This document shows positions 22,748 to 31,610 of a DNA stretch of 64,000 nt, in pieces. How positions within the stretch are numbered: position 1 is the first letter of the stretch; each line of letters opens with the position of its first letter. The notes below the pieces were generated by a model. The model had not been told where the DNA came from. It saw nothing but the letters and a program-made list of their open reading frames with translations, and made no database searches. The position numbers were made by a program, and so were the translations under genes. The stretch lies in assembly GCA_022606135.1 (NCBI GenBank), contig JABYQN010000008.1:2356001-2420000 (forward strand). Reading direction: 5' to 3'. The DNA is from Fomes fomentarius. Lineage: Eukaryota; Basidiomycota; Agaricomycetes; Polyporales; Polyporaceae.

Positions 22748-24026
22748 TTACCACTTGAACAGTTTGTCCAGCTCGGCCCACCACACGATTCTCCTCTCGC
22801 GCCACGCGTCTTCCTTCTGCTTGAAGCACTTGGCGCAAAATTCACTGTCCTCCTGTCGCCATACGGAGCCGCCGGGTTCCAGTGGATGGTCCACCTCCAC
22901 CCGTACAGGGTTGACCCTGATGGGATCTCGAGCCCCGCTCGCTCTGTAGGCTGCCGATCTTCTTGAGCTCCCTCACTGTTGCCCATCCCGCGGGGCTTTC
23001 GGGCATGCAGCACGTCGTTGGACCCCACGGCCAACCGTCGCGGCCTCCTGAAGCACGGCGGGTCCAAGACGAAGTCGAGCCACGCGTCCCTCGTCCTCGT
23101 CCTCGAGCGCAAGCCGCGCCTCGACGAGCATGAGCACGTCCGCCTCCGCGATCGGGAGGGACGGCCAGCCAGTCGGACGGTGAAGAGCTGGAGCCTGCAG
23201 AACGCGTCGGTCGAGAGGAGCTCGTAGAATGCGCGCTTGAGGAGGCCGCGCATGGCGTGCTGCTCTCGCCCGATCTTCACCATGTGCAATGTGCAGCGCG
23301 TCGGTGTGGGGGAGTCTGCTTTCCCTTTCCGACGCGGCGTCCGGGACGTGCTCGGCGGTGCCGGACCAGAGTCCGGAGAGCCGCTCCTTGGCTTTGTTGG
23401 ACACGATGGGGCACTCGAGCGTGTGCGCGGCGACGAGGAGCGAGAGACTGGGAGAATGGCTCGTTTGCGTGCTTGCTGAAAGACAAAGACAAAAGAAGGA
23501 AGTGTGCGTCAACCAGTCAGTGTCGTCTGACTGCACGCGGGAGGGCATGTACAAAGGAGTCTCCAGCGCCCCAAGCACATCTTTGAATCCCTGGAGCGAC
23601 AGCGCGGGCGGGAGCTCGTACACCGGACAGTCGTCATAGACCCCTCGCGCATTCCCTCCGTTTCCCTGGAATCGTTTGTCGAGTTATGCGCAGTACAGGG
23701 CAAGACGCGACTTGTGTAGATTGAAGTACGTAGAATGACATTGGACGACGACGGTCCCGTCCGCGTAGAAGTCTTTACCTCGCTGGTCGGGAGATGAGGA
23801 AGAGGATGAGGCGACAGCAGTCTTGCGGCGTTTAGCTGATGAGTGGGATTGCGACGGGGCGGACTGTTCGATGGAGTGAGCGGGCGCGAGCGGTGCGCAC
23901 CGCAGTAGGTACACTCACACGTTTCGTAGTAGGGCTTTCGGTCGCGAAAGTTTCAGCCGTGGGCGACCGAGAGTTAGGGTTCGCTGACAGAGTAGGAGCA
24001 CTTTTCTGGGCGAATGAAGAAGCCAT
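22748..24026 (-). pseudogene. BTB/POZ-domain protein, broken copy
   Basis: Exon 1 (ATG at 24024-24026) reads MASSFAQK..SPTTKR and joins in phase 0 to KRRKTAVASS..DQRGKDFYADGTVVVQCHSTYF, a BTB start (D-x-x-x-x-DG-x-V-V-V). Directly after LALYCA a TAA (23684-23686) occupies the position of a Tyr in the usual CAYF motif; the frame then continues LDKRF..VYELPPALSL, the second half of the BTB fold. After a GTACAT..CAG intron the helical C-terminal region (LLVAAHTLECPIVSNKAKERL, then LLKRAFYELLSTDAF, then DAWLDFVLD) is spread over three frames. The last exon ends CAKCFKQK..WWAELDKLFKW, the cysteine/Trp-rich end shared with the BTB genes at 59.7 and 61.2 kb. One nonsense and at least two frameshifts make this a pseudogene. 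Confidence 0.75.
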
Positions 24027-24740
24027 GACCGCGAGGCGTGCGAAAGAGTTAGTCCTGCTGTCTTACCCTGTCACAGACACTGTCACACAGACTCGTCAAG
24101 CTGGTAACAAAATCGTAATAGTTAATCTGTCACAGGGCTATCACACGCTTACAGGCTTGTTGTCCAACATGTAGGTGTGTGTTACCACATGCCATGACCC
24201 TCGACATCCTTATAGGACGCCGCTCCGAGGACCCGCTGCCGACAAGGGAGTCGGGAGCTTGTGGGTTTGATATGGTGGGATAAGCTCGAGTTGAGAGCGA
24301 TGTATGTAGGTCACTGGCACGGTGAGTGCTCTGTCAACATCGGTCAACGCATCTGCGCTGACGTGCCCCCAATAGTACGCACGTATCTTGAAAATCCGCT
24401 GGCTGCATCCAACATCGTGCAGTGGTACTCACTCTCATAAGCGGCGGTGTTCTTAGTACTTAATCAAAATGCGACTGGCGTTCTCACTGCCAACATGATA
24501 TTGCAAGGTATGTCTGCAGTGGCTGCTCGTCCTCGGTCACCATATTCCGATCTCTGGTCGACTTGTAGGTGAAGTAGGGACAGCCACTGAAGAGATCTCC
24601 TTAGTTGTAAACGCGTCCTGTACAAATGGACGACGGCTGTAAGTAGTACGTCCCGTCCAGCCGGCTCCCGGTTTTGTGTCTAGGGCAGACTAGAAATTGA
24701 CCTTGGTTCTCTTGACCTCAGGCTAAGGACGTGCATTGAG
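24027..24740. other. Intergenic, 0.7 kb
   Basis: No gene seen. It contains an ACAGACACTGTCACACAGAC-type short repetition near 24070 but nothing that could be classified. Confidence 0.35.
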
Positions 24741-24753
24741 GTATGTCATCGGC

Positions 24754-24978
24754 TCACATAGAGTGGGTAGTTCTCTTTATCTCTTCAAATTCGGATGCAT
24801 GCACCCAGCCGTACAATACAACCCGATCGTACAATTTCCTAGCCTGCTCTCCTGTCGACGCCTTGTATCTGAACACACCTGATCCTGCCAAGTTCCTCCC
24901 TGGAGGTATGTATCCTGCACGTATCTCGTCTACCACAGGTATGCAGCTTTTACAACCTACCTCGTACGACGTCATCAT
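24754..24978 (-). other. Conserved downstream segment, intact frame in this copy
   Basis: Open frame of 74 codons directly behind the stop of the class 2 gene at 24993. The part after a gtgcag junction reads GYIPPGRNLAGSGVFRY, KASTGEQARKLYDRV and VLYGWVHASEFEEIKRTTH. Related but frame-broken copies lie at 12480-12700 and 29160-29345, each downstream of a class 2 gene. The gtgcag|gatac boundary in all three could be an old splice acceptor, making this the last exon of a vanished neighbouring gene. No domain is recognised. It is unlikely to be expressed as called. Confidence 0.45.
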
Positions 24979-24992
24979 CGGACTTGGAGATC

Positions 24993-25870
24993 TTACGACG
25001 GCGGACGTGCTCCTCCATCTGTGTTTGCATCTCCCAGCGGACCGCCCTCAAGACGAATGCCACCATCCTGCGACTTCCTTGGGCGCGCCCAGGCCAGTGG
25101 CCCATGTAGGCGCACACTTCTCATGATCCCATCCTGGTTTGACAGATTCTCTATCTGACCGCGCGTTCTCTCTGTAGCCTCGCTGTCCAGTCGCGTCCCT
25201 GAAGAATAAGATACTGATAGTCCCACAGGTGCGGGATGCGGAGTCGGGATGGAGTATCCGGGATGGTATGATGGCCAAGGATGCTCGGGGCGAGGAAGCG
25301 GAAGTAGGTAGTCCGTCAAGTCGGGTTCCGAGCGCCGGGTGTGATACGACGGGGGCAGTGTGGCTGAGGTCGCCACCGAGTAGGTGTCGTCCGTGTTAGG
25401 TTGCCCAATGCTTCCCGTGGGAGAAGATAGAGGTCGTATGTTGAGTGGTGTACTTTGCTCGCTCGGGCGACCGGGTTCGGTTACAGGTGTCATGCCACTG
25501 GGACTCATCTCGGTGAGCTTGACAGCCGAAGTACGATAGGGGTTATCTGCTTCGCTGAAGGCCATCTCGCCCCTCTCGTCCGCACGCCCTTGACTGCGAC
25601 GTGGTCTGGAGACCAAACGAGAATCTGAACACATCTTCCAGTCAGATCATGTCGATGGTGTCAAAAATAGAGCAATCACCCATCAAGAGATCGGATTCGG
25701 GCATATCCTCTTCTTTAGATATAAGGAGCGAAAACGCAATAATGAATCCTAGAGTCATCATCATGGCAACTAGTGAAAATAGATCAGACACCGATAATTT
25801 ATGAGGACGAACTGTGCATACTTGCGTAGGCAAAGGGTGCCCACGCTTGAATAGTGGGAATGGGGTCCAT
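24993..25870 (-). CDS. Class 2 membrane protein ending at the PPxY tyrosine
   Basis: Exons 25822-25870 (49 nt), 25680-25769 (90 nt) and 24993-25624, with introns of 52 and 55 bp, give 256 residues. The TM helix (about residues 13-36, MMMTLGFIIAFSLLI) spans the first junction. The tail has LPPSYHTRRSEPDLTDY (internal PPxY element), the SEATERTRGQ block and DGGIRLEGGPLGDANTDGG. It then reads ARPPS and stops: the TAC found in paralogues is TAA here, and the next codons of the paralogue tail (DLQVR, stop) are still readable behind the stop. The copy therefore lacks only the last six residues, including the Tyr of the distal PPxY. Inverted relative to the copies at 10-12 and 28 kb. Confidence 0.78.
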
Positions 25871-26071
25871 AGTGACGGATATGATCAAGAGAAGAGACTC
25901 GTCGGCTCGCAGCAAGACGTCGAGGTATTCAATCAAGAGGTGGGTATGGGGTATGGCTCGTGCCCACTGCCCATGGGCCGTTAGACAGTATTAGCAGTGC
26001 GCTACTAGTACCCTGCCATCTGTCACCGCATCCATCTGTCTTACACTGGCGTTACCATAGGACATAAGACA

Positions 26072-26512
26072 TCAGAAACGCCGACGATTTCGGGCTCCTT
26101 GCGCGCAGCATAACTCTAGCAGTGGGCTTCGAAGATGGAAGCTCGCGCAGCTCGATTTCAACGTGAGGCTCGGCACAGCCTGAGGGACGGCCTGTTGGAG
26201 CAGACTGTCAGTGCGACATGATAGTGATGAGAACGAAGCAACGTAGTGATGATTCTGCTTCGCCGATTCCTGCACCATCGCCGAGAAGCAAACTAGGGCA
26301 CCTGCGAACGCCATTGTCTGGCAGCGACAGTGCCTCGCCGTATTTGTCACCACTACTGCTGGACTCAGACTGTCGAGTGGTCGCTGGGATATATCTGGAT
26401 GTCCGCTGCTAGGACCCAGCTCTTTAGACGTCAGCACTCGTTTACTAGCAAGGATTTCTGTCGCGGACGTTTCAGCTGTGCGTGAGGACTGAGATCTCAT
26501 GTTTGCTTGCAT
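26072..26512 (-). pseudogene. Decayed class 1 stalk/TM/tail fragment
   Basis: On the minus strand this fragment matches the 3' half of the class 1 gene at 8538-9713 and the fragment at 27.4-27.9 kb: TDSLLQQAVPQAVPSL and HLRSPLLEL in one (shadow) frame are shared by all three, and the TM region (GMAFAGALVCF-like) is out of frame. The ectodomain exons are missing. It sits upstream of the class 2 gene at 24993-25870 in the same order as in the other two copies. Confidence 0.6.
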
Positions 26513-27393
26513 CTCAGGTACGTGTGTATGTTTCGTAGCAGGAGAGGCGGATCTGGATGAAGAGGAGGAGGAGCACCAAAAGAGGCAGTCGCTTAATCAT
26601 TTTTCCCACGCTTATTGCCAAGCACAGCCCGGCGTCCCCCGGCAACAATTGTCAAAAGGGACTCGGAGTTCTGGTGAGCTTCAAGGTGAGTTTGAGCACT
26701 GGATGAGGTAGCTCAGAGCGATGTATGTGAGTGCTCTGTCAATATTACTTCGTGCATCTGCGCTCCTCATCGTACGTACACAGAGCCTTAGTCTCTGCAG
26801 TGCCAGTGGCTACATCTGCGTCGAACGTCGTATTCACTCCGACTAGTGTAATATAGTGTTCCTATCGACAGCGCGATGCACCGTGTTTGATTAGGTTCAT
26901 CAGGTTGGACAAATACTACAAGGTGTGTCTGTCACGGCTGGCCGGTATTTCTTGGATAACTCACTCGCTGCTGTATTCACCTTTTGACTCATCAGGAGAT
27001 GGGCTCGAAGCAGGCGTTTGTATACATGGCTTAGGTCTACATTTTGGATATTGGTTGCGATGTTGGGGGACACCCATAGGTGGTTGCTTGGTTGATATCA
27101 TGCTCGGCGGTTTTTTTTAGATGTTGTGACCGCCCCCACAGGACCGGACAAGGATTCTCATCTGGTCTTGGAGCATCCGTACTTGCTGGCTCTTTCGAAT
27201 TCCTGGCTCAAGCCTATGGAAACTCACAGATGTTAATTCCGAGAGTATCATCTGACGTCGTCGTGCGTTTCGAACGGCTGGTATTCTCTGGTTTCTCCGA
27301 TGACGTCATTGCTCAAGGTCACATTTTCTGGATCCTATCCCTACAAGACAACGGCACTCGCACGTCCCCCACAGCTTCAGGAGGTCGCCTAGC
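26513..27393. other. Intergenic between inverted copies
   Basis: About 880 bp separating the inverted unit (24.7-26.5 kb) from the direct unit (27.4-29.4 kb). No gene seen; a T8 run occurs at 27112-27119. Confidence 0.35.
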
Positions 27394-27893
27394 ATGAGCG
27401 ATGCGAACTTGATTTCAGCTACGACATTGCGCGGTGCAGGAAACGGCGAAGCAGAATCAGACTACTACGTCCCTTCGTTTTCATCATTGTCATATGGCAC
27501 TGACAGTCTTCTCCAACAGGCAGTCCCTCAGGCTGCGCCGAGCCTCGCGTTGAAATTGAACTGCGCGAGCTTCCATCTTCGCAGCCCACTGTTAGAGTTA
27601 TGCTCCGCGCGAGGAGCTGCAGCGTGGTCGTATCAAATCTGTGTCTCAGCGGCGCGTATGGATGCATGAGCGACAAGTGCTATATGGAAGCAGTCTCGAC
27701 GGACGCTCAGTGGATAGCACTCAGGACCTTCCCACCTTCTGAGCCCCTGCGGAGATGGGGGCGACATCGGGGCGTTTATAACGTCTCGTGCCCTATATGG
27801 AGATGGAGATGTAAGACTGGGGGATGCGGTGGCAGATGGCGTGTAGGGCAGTGCTCGACCCATGCGCATGAGCTATACTCACCTCTTTGCTAA
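27394..27893 (+). pseudogene. Class 1 tail fragment (third copy)
   Basis: Similar to 9300-9860. The intron branch/acceptor block (cactgacagtcttctcca..cag) is preserved, followed by a tail exon beginning SPSGCAEPRVEIELRELPSS, the counterpart of FSERVEIESREPSSS in the 8538 gene. The LYGSSLDGRSVDS block is readable in a second frame, so the copy is frameshifted. Ectodomain and most of the TM exon are absent. Confidence 0.6.
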
Positions 27894-27998
27894 ATACAAT
27901 CATGATATATCGCTGTCTGCCCCTTGTAAATACCTCGACGACGACTTAGTACAAGCCGACACGTCTCTTCTCTTGACCATTATATCATAGGGAGTACT

Positions 27999-29099
27999 AT
28001 GTTCCCCATTGTCACTCTCCTGTGGTCAACCGTTGGTCTAGTAGGTACGGGCCTAACGACACCTGTCCCTCCGAATTATCGACATCTGATTTATTTTCAC
28101 TAGTTGCCATGATCATGGTTCTGTTCATCAATTCGCTGCTGATACCTGAGGAAGAGCCTATGCCCCAATCTCCATTCTTGGGTAATTGCTCTGTATATCG
28201 GGAGGGTCGACGTCATCATAATCTAACCGGAAGACGTGGTCACAGGTTTTCGTTTGGTCTTCAAGCGATTTCGCGGTCAAGGACTTGCGGAAGACAGGGA
28301 CGAGATGTCCTTCTGCGAAGCGGAACACCCCTATCTAACGTCAGCTGTCAATCTCACCGAGATGAGTCCCAGTGGTAAGGCACCTGTAACCGAAAACCGT
28401 CGCCCGGGCGAGCAAAGTACACCACTCAACTTGCGACCTCGGGCTCACTCTTCCCATTCCTTACTGCACCACCACTCTTCTCTTCCATCTTCTCCTACGG
28501 GAAGCGATGGGCAGCATTGGCATGTTCACGTGCCCGCACTCGATATCATTTTTCAGCCCGACGGAGAGCCATCATCGCATGCAGCAGAAGGACAAAGCAG
28601 CAGCGGTCCAGAGGGATCATCATCCCTCATGACATCGACGACTCTTCCGCCTTCTTATCATAAGTTGTCACTGCAAACGGCCCGTTCTACCCAGCAACAA
28701 GAAAGCACCCGGCAACCTGACACGGACGACGCCTACTCGGTGGCGACCTCTGCGACATTGGCACCGTCCTATCATACTCGCCGCTCGGAGCCCGACGTGA
28801 CGGACTACCTGCCTCCGCTTCCTCGCCCTCCTCTGCTGTCGCGTCCTTGGCCATCATACCATTCCGGATCCCCCATCCGGACCCCAGATGCCGCACCGTC
28901 GGGACAATCAGTATCTCCACGACTGGGTAGCGAGGCTACAGAGAGAACACGGGATCAGACAGAGACTGGGTCAAACCAGGATATCGTGCACCCAAGGCAG
29001 TCGCGGGATGGTGGCATTCGTCTTGGGGGCGGTCCGCTGGGAGATGCAAACACAGATGGAGGAGCACGTCCGCCGTCGTACGATCTCCAAGTCCGATGA
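27999..29099 (+). CDS. Class 2 membrane protein, intact reference copy
   Basis: Exons 27999-28044, 28104-28181 and 28246-29099, all phase 1, give 325 residues. Residues about 3-26 form one TM helix split by the first intron (IVTLLWSTVGLV then VAMIMVLFINSLLI), followed by an acidic EEEP and then a basic FKRFRGQ segment. The tail is disordered and carries in order LTEMSPSG, TLPPSYH (PPxY), APSYHTRRSEPDVTDYLPPL, the SEATERTRDQ block, DGGIRLGGGPLGD (from about residue 296) and ARPPSYDLQVR at the very end (PPSY about 317-320). This is the only member of the 10/11/25/28 kb group that keeps both elements in one frame. Function is unknown; a PPxY tail suggests recruitment of a WW-domain protein such as an Rsp5-type ligase (inference). 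Confidence 0.82.
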
Positions 29100-29119
29100 T
29101 GACCGTCGTACGAGGTAGG

Positions 29120-29360
29120 TTGTAAAGGCTGCATACCTAGTGTAGACGCTATCTAGGCCGAACTGAGGAGATATGTGCAGGATACACACCTCCAGGGAGG
29201 AACTCGGAAAGGTCAGGGGTGTTCAGATACGTTGACAGGAGAGCGGGCTAGGAAAGCGTGCGGTCGGGTTGTATTGTACGGTTGGGTGCATGCATCCGCC
29301 TTTGAAGAGACAAAGAGGACTACCCACTTTATGCGAGGCGATGACATGCCTCAGCGCACG
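29120..29360 (+). pseudogene. Decayed copy of the conserved downstream segment (third copy)
   Basis: Similar to 24754-24978 read on the minus strand. GYTPPGRN..SGVFRY and VVLYGWVHAS.FEETKRTTH are both readable but in different frames because of a small deletion in the middle. It immediately follows the class 2 stop, as in the other two units. Confidence 0.55.
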
Positions 29361-31610
29361 TTCATCTTGAGGTCAAAAGCCCGTTCGAACCAAGGTCAAT
29401 TTCCAGTCTGTCCTAGTGTAACGCCTGGCTGAAAATGGAACGTGCGGGAATTGCACCACGCACAACCGTTGGACTAACCGTCCCATCTTCCCAGCTGGTT
29501 ACAGCACCCTTAGCCTCAACCTCACGGGTGGACAAGGCCCGGTCTCGGTACTTTTGGCTCCGTGGGTAGCTCTTCGTGACCCGGCCGTCACACCTAGACA
29601 CGAAACCGGGAGGTGGCTGGACGAGGCGTACCATACTGCCGTCGTCCAGGAGGAGGCGGCGGCGTAACGCGAACATGACGGTAGCGCTGAGTCCCTAATC
29701 AGCAGCATGCCCGACAGAGACAACACCCAGCGGATGTCCTGATTCGGTAGGCAACTAACCAGTCTATCCAACTGAACAGAGGCGATCGTGGCTCCGAAAA
29801 CCCGACTTACGGAGTCACATGTAACACTGTGCAAGTCGTGTTCGCAAGGTCTGCACCCGAGGATGGTTCTGTTGGATATGAAGAAGAGACTCGTACAAGT
29901 GCAACAGTCACAAAATAACTCGGTACACAACGTAGTAATGGAGACGACCTGGGACTCATAAATTCAGGGCCAGGGGCTTTTGCCAAATAGAAGAGCTGTT
30001 TCGCAAGTGGGAGGACGTCCACTGCGCAACCCATTTGGCGGTTTGTGCTACTGGGCACTGGGCGAGAACATGTTTCGCTGTGATGCCTGTACGTGCTCGC
30101 TATGAGAGCGGAAACGGTAAAAGCTCATGAAGGAGTTTACTAGCGAGACGGCGAACGTACCTCATGTGTCCAGCCACCGCAACAGCAACTAGGCAGACCT
30201 TGAATTCCCCCACAGCAGAATTCGCACCATAAGCAAATACGTGCCCGTACCACGGTAGTCTCTCCCGTGCTCTATCTTGCTCATCTGCACCGCCTGCCGA
30301 ATGCCCATGTTCACAACCGGGGACACCTGCGCCAGCGTTGGATCGTCCTTGCGCGCTCGCAGCTAGGTAGACATCGCGGAGCTCGAACTTTTCCTCTACT
30401 GGAACTGGGGGGTCCTTGCGATACGCGAGCTAGACGACGAGCAAATGACTCTCCGTGATGGCAGGGAAGCGACCTCCGTGTGCGATAAAGCACGCTACAG
30501 TCGCGATGATGAGAGACGTGTGGTGATACCTCTGCTAGTCTGTGAGGTGAGGCCACACGTTCGAGCTTTGGGCGATCGCTGTTGCACGGCTCCGGAAGAC
30601 AGAAGAATCTTGCAAACATCCTTGTGGCCGTTGCGCCAGGATTGTTTCTGACATTCCCATTCCTTGGACTATCATCCAAATCAAAGTCAACTCTAGGAGG
30701 AGCAAATCGGACAAAACTCACGCAGTAGCTGTCCATGTAGCGACCACCGGCGCAACGTCAGCTGAAATCCGTTCGCGTCGCTCAGATTGTCGCCTTGGTG
30801 GCAATTGTGACATTAGGCGTGAGTTTGCAGCAGCTCAGAATTGTAGGTAGAACCAGCCATTCTGCCAGTGAGAGTGATTGCATTCATGGAGGAGGAGGAG
30901 CACCGCGCGAACGTGAACCAGGAGTGGCGTTGGGCGCCTCCGTCAAGGGTACTTAAATCATCATCCTTGGGTTAGGGTCTGGTTCCTCGCCAAGCCATCA
31001 CCGGCATCACCAGCCCATCACCTGATACATAGTGAATTACTCAGGGGATTCATACCATCCTACAGCAGGCCAACATCGAGAATTGAGTATGGCAGTATCG
31101 CGCCTTTGATCGAGCCATAATGGTGAGCTTTGCAACAACTGAAGTAAGTACTAACTGTGGCTGTTCTAGGTTGCTTCTCTAACTGGCAAAGATGATATAT
31201 CGAAGATACTTCTTGGGCTACGAATTCGTTTGTGCCTGATGATCATTCGTCATCAGAGGTCCTAGTTGTCGCTGTTCCGACTCCGGTGATTGTTGTTGTG
31301 AGAGCAGCAATAGGTACTGGATACATACTGGATCGAGAAGTCCCTCGACTGAGCCTAATATTGGAGGGAACTGCTGCACACTGGATGTGGCCCGAGTAGT
31401 AAGTACATTGAGTATTCAACCCTCCACGATCATTCTGCACGTCGTCGCCATCACAAAACGTGTGCGACGCTGCGGCGAATCCTGGGAACCAGTACCAACT
31501 CATAAGTACCCGATCTTGGATTTGTAATGTTATCGTCGCGCAGTCTGAGCAGACGGACTCCTGGAATTCTCGTGCAGTCTTCCGCCATCCGAGTTCTAGC
31601 TGTCTCCTCC
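29361..31610. other. Intergenic, 2.2 kb
   Basis: Largest gene-poor stretch of the window. No family similarity, repeat or RNA gene was recognised. A hairpin-forming stretch near 29450-29510 was checked as a possible tRNA and rejected. Confidence 0.4.

Noticed and set aside
29440..29515. Possible tRNA-like fold
   Set aside because: A stem of the type tgcgt..cgca exists, but the T-loop consensus (TTCRANY) and an acceptor stem are missing.
30960..30980. TTAGGGT-like string
   Set aside because: Single occurrence, not a telomeric array.
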